Position numbers and translations under genes: made by a program. The notes beneath the pieces were generated by a model. It searched no databases. It was given only the letters and a program-made list of their open reading frames with translations, and was not told the DNA's origin. A DNA stretch of 64,000 nucleotides from Ideonella sp. GTDB taxonomy: Bacteria; Pseudomonadota; Gammaproteobacteria; Burkholderiales; Burkholderiaceae_C. The stretch spans positions 1 through 64,000 of the forward strand of contig JADKIA010000036.1 of assembly GCA_016721465.1 (NCBI GenBank), read 5' to 3'. This document shows, piece after piece, positions 17,896 to 27,304 of this stretch. How positions within the stretch are numbered: position 1 is the stretch's first letter; each line of letters starts with the position of its first letter.

Positions 17896-20064
17896 ATGGA
17901 AGTCCAGTTCACCGACGAGATCGAGCAGCTCAAGCTGGGCGCGGGCCAGACCTTCCATGGCGAAGGCATCCTGGCCATCACCAAGGCGCTGCTGCAATCG
18001 GGCGTGGCCTACATCGGCGGCTACCAAGGGGCACCGGTGTCGCACCTGCTGGACGTGATGGTGCAGGCGCGGCCCTATGTGGACACGCTGGGCGTGCACG
18101 TGGAGCCTTGTTCCAACGAGGCCTCGGCCGCGGCGATGCTGGGCGCATCGATCCACTACCCGCTGCGCGGCGCGGTGACCTGGAAGAGCATCGTCGGCAC
18201 CAACGTGGCGGCCGATGCGCTGAGCAACCTGGCCTCGCCGGGCGTGATCGGCGGCGCGCTGATCGTCGTCGGCGAGGACTATGGCGAAGGCGCCAGCGTG
18301 ATCCAGGAGCGCACCCACGCCTACGCCGCCAAGAGCACGCTGCTGCTGCTGGACCCGCGCCCCGAGCTGGGCAACATGGTGAAGCTGGTGGAGCATGCCT
18401 TTGCGATGAGCGAGGCCAGCAACATGCCCGCCATCCTGGAGCTGCGCATCCGCGCCTGCCATGTGCGCGGCAGCTTCGTCTGCCAGGACAACGTCGCGCC
18501 GCGCGTGTCCACCCAGCACCTGATCGCCGAGCCGGCCGGCTTCGACTACATGCGCCTGGCGCACCCGCCGGTCACCTTCCGCCACGAGAAGCTCAAGACC
18601 CTGCAGCGCATCCCGGCGGCGCAGCGCTACATCACCGAGCATGGCCTGAACGAGCACATTGACGGTTCGCGCCATTCGGATGTTGGGTTGATCGTGCAGG
18701 GTGGCCTGTACAACGCCTTGCAGCGCGCGCTGCAGCAGCTGGGCCTGGCCGATGCCTTTGGCGGCAGCGAGCTGTCGCAGCTGGTGCTCAACGTCACCTA
18801 CCCGCTGGTGCCGGCCGAGGTGACGGCCTTCTGTGTTGGCAAGCGCGCGGTGCTGGTGGTGGAGGAGGGCAACCCCGAGTACATCGAGAAGGACATCGGC
18901 CAAGCGCTGCGGCGCGCGGAGGTGCAAACGCCCCTGCATGGCAAGGACCTGTTGCCGCCGGCGGGCGAGTACACCGTGGAGGTGATCGCTCAAGGCCTGA
19001 TCCAGCTGGCCGAACGTTACCTGCCGCAGGTGGATCTGAGCGCCGCACGCGCCTGGCTGGCCGGCAACGGCGAGCGCCGGCAGGCGGTGGCGCAGGCGAT
19101 GGGCGCCTTGCCCGCACGACCGCCAGGCTTTTGCGTCGGCTGCCCCGAGCGGCCGGTGTTTTCGGCGCTGAAGTTGGCGCAGCAAGCCGTCGGGCCGGTG
19201 CACATTGCCGCTGACATTGGCTGCCATGCGCTGGCCACCTTCGAGCCCTTCTCGTCGGGCCATTCCATCCTGGGCTATGGCATGAGCCTGGCCAGCCGTG
19301 CAGGCGTCTCGCCGATGATGCAGCGCCGCTCGCTGGCCATCATGGGCGATGGCGGTTTCTGGCACAACGGATTGCTCACGGGCGTGCAGGCGGCGCTGTT
19401 CAACGGCGACGACGCCGTGCTCATCATCATGAAGAACGGCTACACCTCGGCCACCGGCACGCAGGACATCCTGAACACGCCCGACGACGAGGCCAAGGCC
19501 GAGGCCGAGGCGCATGCCAACCTGCACCAGAGCCTGGCGCACAAGAACCAGTCGATCGAGGACACGCTCAAGGGCATGGGCGCGCAATGGCTGCGCGTGG
19601 TGCACACCTACGAGGTGGATGCGATGCGCCGCGTGGTGCAGGACGCGCTCACCAGCGATTTCAATGGCCTGAAGGTGATCATTGCCGAGGGCGAGTGCCA
19701 GCTCGAGCGCCAACGTCGCATCAAGCCCTGGATGGCCGGTCGCCTGAAGCGCGGCGAGCGGGTGGAGCGCGTGAAGTACGGCGTCGACGAAGACGTGTGC
19801 ACCGGCGACCACGCCTGCATCCGCCTGTCGGGCTGTCCCACGCTCACACTGAAGGACAACCCCGACCCGCTGAAGGTCGATCCGGTGGCCACGGTCATCG
19901 ATGGCTGCGTGGGCTGCGGCCTTTGCGGCGCGAATGCGCAGGCCGCCACGCTGTGCCCCAGCTTCTACAGGGCCGAGGTGGTGCGCTTTCCCAATTGGGG
20001 CGAGCGGCTCATCGCCCAGGCACGCGCCACCGTCACGGGCTGGCTGCGGCCGGCCGGAGGGTGA
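17896..20064 (+). CDS. iorA: indolepyruvate ferredoxin oxidoreductase alpha-type subunit
   Basis: Large TPP-dependent subunit of a 2-oxoacid:ferredoxin oxidoreductase, which decarboxylates an aryl or branched 2-oxo acid to its acyl-CoA while reducing a ferredoxin. 722 residues. N-terminal pyrimidine domain: FHGEGILAITKALLQSG, GGYQGAPVSH, VEPCSNEASAAAMLGAS. TPP-binding half: FCVGCPERPVFSALK, ADIGCHALATFEPF, IMGDGGFWHNGLLTG and an N in KNGYTSATGTQ. The C-terminal tail carries cysteine clusters CTGDHAC...SGC and CVGCGLCG for 4Fe-4S centres. ATG at 17896 is supported by spacing only. Seven bases separate it from the beta-type subunit. Actual substrate could be another aromatic 2-oxo acid. Confidence 0.9.
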   Translation: MEVQFTDEIEQLKLGAGQTFHGEGILAITKALLQSGVAYIGGYQGAPVSHLLDVMVQARPYVDTLGVHVEPCSNEASAAAMLGASIHYPLRGAVTWKSIVGTNVAADALSNLASPGVIGGALIVVGEDYGEGASVIQERTHAYAAKSTLLLLDPRPELGNMVKLVEHAFAMSEASNMPAILELRIRACHVRGSFVCQDNVAPRVSTQHLIAEPAGFDYMRLAHPPVTFRHEKLKTLQRIPAAQRYITEHGLNEHIDGSRHSDVGLIVQGGLYNALQRALQQLGLADAFGGSELSQLVLNVTYPLVPAEVTAFCVGKRAVLVVEEGNPEYIEKDIGQALRRAEVQTPLHGKDLLPPAGEYTVEVIAQGLIQLAERYLPQVDLSAARAWLAGNGERRQAVAQAMGALPARPPGFCVGCPERPVFSALKLAQQAVGPVHIAADIGCHALATFEPFSSGHSILGYGMSLASRAGVSPMMQRRSLAIMGDGGFWHNGLLTGVQAALFNGDDAVLIIMKNGYTSATGTQDILNTPDDEAKAEAEAHANLHQSLAHKNQSIEDTLKGMGAQWLRVVHTYEVDAMRRVVQDALTSDFNGLKVIIAEGECQLERQRRIKPWMAGRLKRGERVERVKYGVDEDVCTGDHACIRLSGCPTLTLKDNPDPLKVDPVATVIDGCVGCGLCGANAQAATLCPSFYRAEVVRFPNWGERLIAQARATVTGWLRPAGG

Positions 20065-20071
20065 GCAGGCA

Positions 20072-21664
20072 ATGAACCGCGCCCAACCCATCACCGTGCT
20101 GGTCGGTGCGCTTGGCGGCGAGGGCGGCGGCGTGCTGGCCGAGTGGCTGTACGACACCGCGGTGCACAGCGGCCACAGCGCGCAGGCCACGTCCATCCCC
20201 GGCGTGGCGCAGCGCACGGGCGCCACCACCTACTACATCGAGGTGTTCCCGTTGCCGAACAGCGCGTTGGGCGGTCGCCGCCCGGTGTTCAGCCTGAACG
20301 CCGTGCCGGGTGCGATCGATCTGCTGGTGTCGTCCGAACTGCTGGAGACCGTGCGCCAGATCGGCAACGGCTTTGCCAGCGCCGACCGCACGCTGGTGGT
20401 GAGCTCCAGCTCGCGCGCCCTCACCGTGGTCGAGAAGATGCACCTGGGCGACGGCCGCCTCGACGAGGCCGCGCTGCTGACCACCGTGCAGCGCCACGCC
20501 CAGGCCTGCGAGGTGCTGGACATGGCCGCACTGGCGCGTGCCAGCGGCACGGTGATCAGCGCGGTGTTGCTGGGTGCCATTGCCGCGAGCGGGCGCCTGC
20601 CCTTTGCCCGAGCGGCCTTCGAGGACGCCATCCGCCGCAGCGGCAAGGGCGTGGAGGCCAGCCTGCGCGGTTTCGCTGCGGCATTCGACGCGGTGGTCAT
20701 GCGGCGCGCGGGCCAGGCGCAGGCCGAGGCGCCGATCGAGACCGCCACACGTGCGCTGCCACCCGAGCTGCGCAAGCTGTTCCCCGCGGCCACGCACGAG
20801 ATCATCGCGCTGGGCCATGCCCGGGTCGTGGACTACCAGGATGATCGTTATGCCGCGTGGTACGTGCAGCGTCTGGCCAGCGTGCTCGAGGCCGAGCGAG
20901 CCGCCGACCCGTCGGGCGCCAAGGGCTGGGCGATCACCCGCGAGGCGGCCCGCTGGCTGGCGCTTTGGATGGCCTTCGACGACATCGTGCGCGTGGCCGC
21001 ACTCAAGCTGCGTGCCTCGCGCACCGAGCGGGTGAGGCGCGAGGTGGCCGCGCGCGAGGACGAGATCGTCAAGCTCTTCGACCACTTCAAACCCGGCGCG
21101 CCCGAGTTGGCGGCGCTGCTGCCGGCGGGTCTGGCGCAGCGCCTGCTGGCCTGGGACGAGCGTCGCCGCGCCGCCGGGCGGGCCCCTTGGGCGATGCCCT
21201 TGAAGATCGGCACCCACACCGTGCTCGGCACGCTGGCCCTGCGCTGCGTGGCGGGGCTGAAGGGCCAGCGCCGCCGCGGCAGCCGCTTTGCCGTCGAGCA
21301 AGCCTTGATCGAGCATTGGCTGGCCGCGCTGCAGCGGGCCACGCGCGAGCACTGGGCACTGGGCCACGAGGTGGCGCAGTGTGGCCGCCTGATCAAGGGC
21401 TATGGCAGCACCAACGAGCGCGGCAAGGCCAGCCTGCTGCACCTGATCGACCATCTGGCAGCGCCTCGCGTCGGGGCCGACGCGCTGCATCGTGCCGAAG
21501 CCATCCATGCCGCCCGCGAAGCCGCACTCGGTGACGATGGCGGCCGCGCGCTGGACCAGGCACTGGCTGCGCACGGCGCGCCACCGCGGCCGCTGCGCGC
21601 GCAGCCCATCCGCTGGTTCAAGCGTCGTCCGGGTGCCGAAACGGGCGCTGCCGGCAAACCCTAG
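20072..21664 (+). CDS. iorB: indolepyruvate oxidoreductase beta-type subunit with DUF6537-like tail
   Basis: Partner of the preceding gene, 530 residues starting MNRAQPITV at 20072. The first 190 residues match the gamma/beta domain of 2-oxoacid oxidoreductases (VLVGALGGEGGGVLAEWL, IPGVAQRTGATTYYIE, DLLVSSELLETVRQ). The remaining 340 residues form the extra domain seen in the long proteobacterial form of this subunit (DUF6537): RLASVLEAERAAD, MPLKIGTHTVLGTLALRCVAG, RLIKGYGSTNERGK. The archaeal subunit is only about 190-200 residues, so length identifies the bacterial subtype. The start is set by GAGCAGGCA upstream. Frame extends upstream into iorA without domain content. Confidence 0.88.
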   Translation: MNRAQPITVLVGALGGEGGGVLAEWLYDTAVHSGHSAQATSIPGVAQRTGATTYYIEVFPLPNSALGGRRPVFSLNAVPGAIDLLVSSELLETVRQIGNGFASADRTLVVSSSSRALTVVEKMHLGDGRLDEAALLTTVQRHAQACEVLDMAALARASGTVISAVLLGAIAASGRLPFARAAFEDAIRRSGKGVEASLRGFAAAFDAVVMRRAGQAQAEAPIETATRALPPELRKLFPAATHEIIALGHARVVDYQDDRYAAWYVQRLASVLEAERAADPSGAKGWAITREAARWLALWMAFDDIVRVAALKLRASRTERVRREVAAREDEIVKLFDHFKPGAPELAALLPAGLAQRLLAWDERRRAAGRAPWAMPLKIGTHTVLGTLALRCVAGLKGQRRRGSRFAVEQALIEHWLAALQRATREHWALGHEVAQCGRLIKGYGSTNERGKASLLHLIDHLAAPRVGADALHRAEAIHAAREAALGDDGGRALDQALAAHGAPPRPLRAQPIRWFKRRPGAETGAAGKP

Positions 21665-21733
21665 GATTTCCCTCTGCACCCCGGGGCGTGAGCGCGACCA
21701 CAATGCCCTCAAACCCATCCTGGAGATTGCCCC

Positions 21734-22750
21734 ATGAAGCGCTGCCCTGCCGCCCTCGCCCTGTCCGCCGTCCTGGTGGCTTTCGCTGCCCAGGCGCAGG
21801 ACAAGCCGGTGATGCTCAAGCTGTCCAGCTGGGTGCCCGCCCAGCACGCGCTGAACCCGGCCCTTCAGGCCTGGGCCGAGGACATCAAGAAGCAGTCCGG
21901 CGGCAGCATCACCTTCTCTTTCTTCCCGGGCGAGCAACTGGGCAAGGCTTTTGATCACTACGACATGGCGCGCGACGGCATTGCCGATGCGGCCTATGTG
22001 AACCCGGGCTACCAGCCCGGGCGCTTCCCGATCTTTGCCGCTGCGTCGCTGCCGTTCCAGGTGTCCAACGCCAAGGCCGGCAGCGCGGCGGTGGATGCCT
22101 GGTACCGCGCCTATGCGGCCAAGGAGATGAAGGACGTGCAGTTCTGCTTCGCCTTCGTGCACGACCCCGGCGCGCTGCATTCGCGCAAGAAGGTGCAACT
22201 GCCCGGCGACCTGAAGGGCATGAAGGTGCGTCCGGCCACCAGCACCATCGGCCAGATGGTGACCACGCTGGGTGGCACCAACGTGCAGTCGTCGGCGCCC
22301 GAGGCGCGCGACATGATCGAGCGCGGCGTGGCCGATGCGATCACCTTCCCCTGGGGCTCGCTCTCGCTGTTCGGCATCGACAAGGTGGTCACCCACCACC
22401 TCGACGTGCCGCTTTACGTCACGCCCTTCGTCTGGGTGCTGAACAAGGACAAGATGGCCGCGCTGTCGCCAGCGCAGAAGAAGGTGATGGACGAGCACTG
22501 CACCACCGAGTGGGCCGAGAAGGTGGGCAGTGCCTGGGCCGATTTCGAGGTGGCCGGGCGCACCAAGATTGCCGGCATGGCCGGGCACGAGATGGTGAAG
22601 CTCGCACCCGACCAGATCGAAGCCTGGCGCAAGGCCGTCGCGCCGGTGACCGACCAGTGGGCCGAGGGCGTGAAGAAGGTTGGCGCCGATCCCAAACAGG
22701 TGCTGGACGGGCTGCAGAAGAGCCTGGGCAAGTACAAGTCGGCGCTGTGA
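21734..22750 (+). CDS. dctP: TRAP transporter solute-binding protein (DctP family)
   Basis: Periplasmic receptor of a tripartite ATP-independent transporter, 338 residues. Signal peptide ALALSAVLVAFAAQAQ. Mature blocks: LKLSSWVPAQHALNPALQAWAEDI, ITFSFFPGEQLGKAFDHYDMARDGIAD, LHSRKKVQLPGDLKGMKVR and APEARDMIERGVADAITFPWGS, the family's binding-helix region. Followed by the small and large membrane subunits with 10- and 3-base gaps. Located after the 2-oxoacid oxidoreductase, it may import an aryl- or alkyl-carboxylate destined for that pathway. The specificity cannot be read from sequence. Confidence 0.93.
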   Translation: MKRCPAALALSAVLVAFAAQAQDKPVMLKLSSWVPAQHALNPALQAWAEDIKKQSGGSITFSFFPGEQLGKAFDHYDMARDGIADAAYVNPGYQPGRFPIFAAASLPFQVSNAKAGSAAVDAWYRAYAAKEMKDVQFCFAFVHDPGALHSRKKVQLPGDLKGMKVRPATSTIGQMVTTLGGTNVQSSAPEARDMIERGVADAITFPWGSLSLFGIDKVVTHHLDVPLYVTPFVWVLNKDKMAALSPAQKKVMDEHCTTEWAEKVGSAWADFEVAGRTKIAGMAGHEMVKLAPDQIEAWRKAVAPVTDQWAEGVKKVGADPKQVLDGLQKSLGKYKSAL

Positions 22751-22760
22751 TCGCTCGACC

Positions 22761-23312
22761 GTGAGCGGATTGGGTCTGGCCGCGCCAGCGCGGCCTCGAG
22801 GTGTCGCCGACAAGATCATCCACGTCATCGAGTGGCTGGCGGCCACCTTCGTGGGCATCGTGGCGGCCGACATCTTCATCTCGGTGTTGCTGCGCAAGTT
22901 CTTCGACACCAGCATCCCCGACAGCTACGACCTGGGCCGCAACCTGCTGGGCATCCTGATCTTCTGGGGCATTGCGGCCACCAGCTACCGCGGCGGGCAC
23001 ATCACGGTGGACCTGCTGTGGACCAGCGTCGGCCCGCGCGGCAAGCGCTTCATCGACGTGTTCGCCACGCTGGTGCTGCTGTTCGTGGTGACCGTGCAGA
23101 CCATCATGCTGTTCGACAAAGTGAGCGGCACCTACCGCGACAACGTGCTCAGCTACGACCTGAACCTGCCGATCTGGCCGATGTTCGCCGTCGCCTGGGC
23201 CGGTGACGTGTGCGCGGTGATCCTGATCGCGGTGCGCACCTGGCGATTGATGTTCAACCCCGAGTTGCTGCACGACGAGCACATCGATTCCCGCGCGGAA
23301 GCGCAGGCCTGA
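22761..23312 (+). CDS. dctQ: TRAP transporter small permease (DctQ family)
   Basis: Four-helix membrane subunit of 183 residues. The chosen start is GTG at 22761, because upstream in-frame codons run into the dctP gene and no ATG is available. Membrane segments: IEWLAATFVGIVAADIFISVLL, the GILIFWGIAATSYRGG region, FATLVLLFVVTVQTIMLF, and FAVAWAGDVCAVILIAV. The SYRGGHITVDLLW stretch is the DctQ signature. It ends four bases before the large permease ATG. Confidence 0.9.
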   Translation: MSGLGLAAPARPRGVADKIIHVIEWLAATFVGIVAADIFISVLLRKFFDTSIPDSYDLGRNLLGILIFWGIAATSYRGGHITVDLLWTSVGPRGKRFIDVFATLVLLFVVTVQTIMLFDKVSGTYRDNVLSYDLNLPIWPMFAVAWAGDVCAVILIAVRTWRLMFNPELLHDEHIDSRAEAQA

Positions 23313-23315
23313 TCG

Positions 23316-24623
23316 ATGGAATTCAGCACCGATTTCATTGCCGTGGCCGGCTTCGTCACGCTGTTCACGCTGATGCTGCTGCGCGTGCCGGTGGGCATGG
23401 CCATGGGGCTGGTGGGCGTGGTGGGCTACTCGATGATCGCCGGCGCCGGGCCGGCGCTCAAGCTGGTCGGCCAGACCTCGATGCGCACGGTGACCGACTA
23501 CACCTTCGGCGTGATCCCGATGTTCATGCTGATGGGCGCGTTCGTCTCGGTGTCGGGCGTCAGCAAGGAGCTGTTCCGCGCCGCCAATGCCTGCGTGGGC
23601 CACCTGCGCGGCGGCCTGGGCATGGCCACGGTGATGGCCTGCGGCGGCTTTGCGGCCATCTGCGGCTCGTCGGTGGCCACGGCGGCCACCTTCTCCACCG
23701 TGGCCTACCCGGAGATGCGACGCTACGGCTACCCGCAGAGCTTTTCCACCGGCGTGATCGCGGCCGGCGGAACCTTGGGCGCCATGCTGCCGCCGTCCAC
23801 GGTGCTGGCGGTGTATGCGGTGATCACGCAGCAGGACATCGGCAAGCTGTTCATGGCCGGGGTGCTGCCCGGCCTGCTGGCCATGACCATGTACGTGCTC
23901 ACCATCGGCGTGATCGTGCTGGTCAAGCCCAAGATGCTGCCGGCCGGCAACCCGCGCCCCTGGAGCGAGCGCCTGGTGGCGCTGAAGGACGTGTGGCCAT
24001 CGCTGGTGCTTTTTGCCTTCGTCATCGGCGGCCTGTATGGCGGGCTGTTCACGCCCACCGAGGCCGGTGGCATGGGCGCCGGCGGCGCCTTCCTGCTGGG
24101 CCTGCTGCGCCGCAAGCTCGACCGCGCCGGCATCCGCCACGCGCTGCTGCAGGCCACGCGCACGGCGGCGGCGGTGTTCACCGTGCTGATCGGCGCACTG
24201 CTGTTCGGCTACTTCCTCACCATCACGCAGACGCCGCAGAAGCTCACCGGCTGGGTCACCGGCCTGGGGCTGAACCGCTACACGGTGCTGGCGCTGATCA
24301 TGGTGATGTACCTGGTGCTGGGCTGCCTGATGGACGCGATGGCGATGATCATCCTCACCGTGCCGATCATCTTCCCGGTCATCCAGCAGCTGGGCTTCGA
24401 CCCGATCTGGTTCGGCGTGATCATCGTGATGACGGTCGAACTGGGCCTGATCCACCCGCCGGTGGGCATGAACGTCTTCGTGATCAAGAGCGTGGTGCAG
24501 GAGGTCAGCTTCACCACCATCTTCAAGGGCGTGATCCCCTTCGTCATCACCGACATCCTGCGGCTGATCATCCTGATCGCCTTCCCGATCATCGCGTTGT
24601 GGTTGCCTGGCCGGATGGCCTGA
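23316..24623 (+). CDS. dctM: TRAP transporter large permease (DctM family)
   Basis: Twelve-helix sodium-coupled channel subunit, 435 residues. Characteristic blocks: LRVPVGMAMGLVGVVGY, GVIPMFMLMGAFVSVSG, HLRGGLGMATVMACGGFAAICGSSVATAATFS, GYPQSFSTGVIAAGGTLGAMLPPS, LFTPTEAGGMGAGGAFLLGL, and LVLGCLMDAMAMIILTVPI with the late VELGLIHPPVGMNVFVI. Completes a full PQM set in order. Nothing truncated. Confidence 0.94.
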   Translation: MEFSTDFIAVAGFVTLFTLMLLRVPVGMAMGLVGVVGYSMIAGAGPALKLVGQTSMRTVTDYTFGVIPMFMLMGAFVSVSGVSKELFRAANACVGHLRGGLGMATVMACGGFAAICGSSVATAATFSTVAYPEMRRYGYPQSFSTGVIAAGGTLGAMLPPSTVLAVYAVITQQDIGKLFMAGVLPGLLAMTMYVLTIGVIVLVKPKMLPAGNPRPWSERLVALKDVWPSLVLFAFVIGGLYGGLFTPTEAGGMGAGGAFLLGLLRRKLDRAGIRHALLQATRTAAAVFTVLIGALLFGYFLTITQTPQKLTGWVTGLGLNRYTVLALIMVMYLVLGCLMDAMAMIILTVPIIFPVIQQLGFDPIWFGVIIVMTVELGLIHPPVGMNVFVIKSVVQEVSFTTIFKGVIPFVITDILRLIILIAFPIIALWLPGRMA

Positions 24624-24667
24624 GCGGCGCGCACACTTGAAGCATTGCTTTCGGAATCTGACACACC

Positions 24668-25654
24668 ATGAACCACACCGCTGCCACCACCCGCCGCCGC
24701 CTCATCCTGGGGGCGGGCGCTGCACTGGGTGGCCTGGCCGCACCTGCGGTGCTGCGCGCCCAATCGTTCCCTTCGCGGCCGATCCGCTACATCTGCCCCT
24801 GGCCGGCGGGTGGCTCCACCGACGCGGTGATCCGCGCGTTGGCCGAGAGCGCCGCCAAGATCCTTGGGCAGACCATCATCGTGGACAACAAGGGCGGCGC
24901 GGGCGGCATGCTCGGCGCCAATGAGCTGGTCAACGCCAAGCCCGACGGCTACACCCTCTCGCAGTTGCCGCACGGCGTGTTCCGCATCCCGCACATGCAG
25001 AAGGTGCAGTTCGACACGCTGAAGGATTTCACCTGGATTGCCTGCCTCACCGGCTACACCTTCGGCTTCGTGGTGCCGGCGGACTCACCGATCAAGAGCG
25101 TGAAAGACCTGGTGGCCTTCGCCAAGGCCAACCCGGGCAAGTTCACCTACGGCTCCACCGGCGTTGGCACCAGCCCGCACCTGGCGGTGGAGGAGTTTGC
25201 GCAGAAGGCCGGCATCCAGCTCAACCACATCCCGTTCAAGGGCAACGCCGACAACATGCAGGCCGTGCTCGGCGGGCACGTGATGGGCGCGAGCGACGCC
25301 ACGGGCTGGGGCCCGCACGTGGATGCCGGCAAGCTGCGCCTGCTGGCCACTTACGGCAGCAAGCGCACCAAGCGCTGGTCCAGCGTGCCCACGCTCGACG
25401 AGCTGGGCTACCAGACCGTGAGCGACTCACCCTTCGGTGTGTGCGGCCCCAAGGGCATGGACCCGGCCGTCACCCGCACGCTGCACGACGCCTTCAAGAA
25501 GACGCTGGAAGACCCGGCCGTGATGGCCACCTTCGACAAGTTCGACCAGACGGTGATCTACATGAACACCGAGACCTACACCAGGTTCGCCCGCGACAGC
25601 TTTGCGTCGGAGAAGGCCTTGATCGACAAGCTCGGCCTGGCCGGCAAGGGCTGA
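24668..25654 (+). CDS. Bug/TctC-type substrate-binding protein 4
   Basis: Receptor of 328 residues, 44 bases after the TRAP permease, on the same strand. Leader TTRRRLILGAGAALGGLAAP is twin-arginine-like and ends VLRAQS. Blocks: IRYICPWPAGGSTDAVIRAL, IIVDNKGGAGGMLGANELV, DGYTLSQLP, FAKANPGKFTYGSTGVGTSPH, IPFKGNADNMQAVLGG, LRLLATYGSKR, SVPTLDELGYQTVSDSPFG. The ligand loop PWPAGG and NKGGAGG resemble a different Bug subgroup from receptors 1-3. It overlaps the 3' end of a convergent small gene by up to 79 bases. Confidence 0.9.
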   Translation: MNHTAATTRRRLILGAGAALGGLAAPAVLRAQSFPSRPIRYICPWPAGGSTDAVIRALAESAAKILGQTIIVDNKGGAGGMLGANELVNAKPDGYTLSQLPHGVFRIPHMQKVQFDTLKDFTWIACLTGYTFGFVVPADSPIKSVKDLVAFAKANPGKFTYGSTGVGTSPHLAVEEFAQKAGIQLNHIPFKGNADNMQAVLGGHVMGASDATGWGPHVDAGKLRLLATYGSKRTKRWSSVPTLDELGYQTVSDSPFGVCGPKGMDPAVTRTLHDAFKKTLEDPAVMATFDKFDQTVIYMNTETYTRFARDSFASEKALIDKLGLAGKG

Positions 25655-25914
25655 ACGGCCAGCGGCTCGGCCATCGCCGTGACCGCCGGCGGTTGCAGCC
25701 GGCCGATCTTGTAGAAGCCGCTCTCGCTGCGCCAGCCGATGGCGTCCAGGTACCACAGCACCAGCAACAGCAGCAGCAGAGGCAGGGCCAGCAGGAAGAA
25801 GAACGAGACGGCGTTCACCAGCGGCCAGACGTCTTCCTTCCAGAAGCGCACGACGGCGGTCGACACGTCCGTGACGAGTTCGTCGAAATCGTGTTTCCAT
25901 ACGCCGTTCGCCAT
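25576..25914 (-). CDS. small single-pass membrane protein, unknown function
   Basis: 112-residue product from the ATG at 25914. Residues 25-50 form one long hydrophobic helix (VNAVSFFFLLALPLLLLLLV) preceded by an amphipathic stretch with acidic and aromatic residues, and followed by WYLDAIGWRSESGFYKIG. No family recognised. The last 79 bases lie antisense to the end of Bug protein 4, a convergent overlap that weakens the call for the C-terminal 25 residues, though the membrane helix lies in free DNA. A longer version from 25998 adds an arginine/proline stretch of no obvious meaning. Confidence 0.5.
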   Translation of the reverse strand: MANGVWKHDFDELVTDVSTAVVRFWKEDVWPLVNAVSFFFLLALPLLLLLLVLWYLDAIGWRSESGFYKIGRLQPPAVTAMAEPLAVQPLPARPSLSIKAFSDAKLSRANLV

Positions 25915-26016
25915 GGTGTCGCTCCCGACAAGCCTGCCCTGCGTTGTTTTCGGCCGCGCCGGCGAGAACTTCAGTGCCCGAGCGACCGGGTCCGTCAAGT
26001 GCGGCGGGCGGCGACC

Positions 26017-26460
26017 TCAAACCTTGCGTTCGGGCTGAACCCATTCGTCGAATTGCGCCGGCAGGAGCAATGGGCTGGCCATGAACGCTGCCCCAGCCAC
26101 GGCGCCCGGCAACTCGGCACTCGGTGCCCAGGCTGGGTGTGCCGCATGGATGGCATCGGCCCAAAGGGTGTAGCGGGTCTTGCCCAGCAGGTAGGCGCCG
26201 TTGTGCCAGCGGATGCCTTGCCGCTCCATGGCGGCGCGCTGGGACAAGCTGGGCGGTTGGCTCTTGGGCACTCGCCTCAAGGGAGGTGTGCCCGGTTCAG
26301 GCGTCGGAACGCTTGGCGATCGGGGCGGTCGGTGGGGTGCTGGTGCTGGTGCAGGCAGGGGAAGGGGCATGGAGAACCTTGGTTGCGAGCGCGGATTGGG
26401 CTGAGCCGCCGGGGAAACCTGCGGCGAAAGTGCAAACCGCATGGTGCAGGGGCTGGTCAT
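26017..26460 (-). CDS. hypothetical protein with proline-rich N-terminus
   Basis: Possible 147-residue protein from the ATG at 26460. The first half is low complexity (LPLPAPAPAPHRPPRSP). The second half looks folded (QGIRWHNGAYLLGKTRYTLWADAIHAA, then GAAFMASPLLLPAQFDEW). I do not recognise a family. No clear ribosome site is seen; an alternative ATG lies six codons in at 26442 and the frame is open to 26604. The composition of the C-terminal half resembles real coding sequence, so it is kept at low confidence. The 225 bases from 26461 to 26685 hold nothing I can assign apart from the ribosome site of the next gene. Confidence 0.4.
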   Translation of the reverse strand: MTSPCTMRFALSPQVSPAAQPNPRSQPRFSMPLPLPAPAPAPHRPPRSPSVPTPEPGTPPLRRVPKSQPPSLSQRAAMERQGIRWHNGAYLLGKTRYTLWADAIHAAHPAWAPSAELPGAVAGAAFMASPLLLPAQFDEWVQPERKV

Positions 26461-26685
26461 GACGGTGGGGCGGACTTGCAGTGCCACCGGAACCGAGTCC
26501 GGTGAGGGCGGGTTGGACCCGGCCGACTGTGGGTGAAGGCCCGGGTGTGGGTCTGTGCGCTGGCCGACCCTGCGATGCCGGGCGAGAGACGTTCGCTGAC
26601 GCACAGACGCCCGCGCGGGGCGTGGCTAGGCTTCGTGCGTCACCGACCCTCAGTCCGGGGGCCGAGGGTCTATACGAGGAGCCCA

Positions 26686-27304
26686 ATGGGCCTGTTCAGC
26701 TTCGAGCACAGTCGCACCGCCTACCTGGCCGACTTTGCAGTGCATGGCATCGCCACCTTGGCGCTGGCCATTGCGCTTGTCACGCTGGCGTCCGATGGGC
26801 AGGCCTGGGCGGTGCTGGCGCTGGTGGCATCGGGATGGGTCGGTTGGTCACTCGCCGAGTACCTGCTGCACCGTTTCGTGCTGCATGGCCTAAAGCCCTT
26901 CAGCAGCATGCACGCAGTCCACCACCGGCGGCCAGGCGCTGCTGGCCACCCCCACGCTGGTCAGTGCGGGTCTGATCGTGAGCTTGGTGCTGTTGCCCTT
27001 GCTGGCACTCACCCCGGGTTGGTGTGCCGTCGCGGTGACGCTCGGCGTGGCGGCGGGCTACCTGGCCTATTCCGTCGCGCACCACGCCACGCACCACTGG
27101 CGCAGCCGCGGGGCCTGGTTGCAGCGGCGCAGGCATTGGCACGCGCTGCACCATCGGACGGGGCGGCAACCCGGGCGCAAGGCAGGCTACTTCGGCATCA
27201 CCACCCTGGTGTGGGATCGTCTGTTCGGCACCCTGCCTCGGTTCGCCGTGGCGCCCCCGTTCCCTCTCCCACCTTCAACTTTCGACGAAGGAAGCAACTC
27301 ATGA
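26686..27304 (+). pseudogene. fatty acid hydroxylase / sterol desaturase superfamily protein, one frameshift
   Basis: Integral membrane di-iron hydroxylase-like protein. ATG at 26686 after ACGAGGA. Histidine boxes: LLHRFVLHG and SMHAVHH in the first frame, then AHHATHHWRS and RHWHALHHRTG in the second. The frame change lies near 26935-26942 (one base too many, or two too few), between HAVHHRRPGA and LATPTLVSAG. Corrected length is about 205 residues, normal for small bacterial members. The stop TGA overlaps the next ATG at 27301 (ATGA), which suggests the second frame is really translated and the break is a sequencing error. Substrate unknown. Confidence 0.75.

Noticed and set aside
19901..20071. 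Longer start for iorB inside the iorA 3' end
   Set aside because: The added stretch is an antiframe shadow of the iron-sulphur tail; the ATG at 20072 has a ribosome site and begins the domain.
13904..22915. Very long open frames on the minus strand (about 870-960 residues) across the Bug, iorAB and dctP genes
   Set aside because: They are antisense to well-supported genes, rich in Arg, His, Gly and Ala without any domain, and arise from the GC bias at third codon positions.
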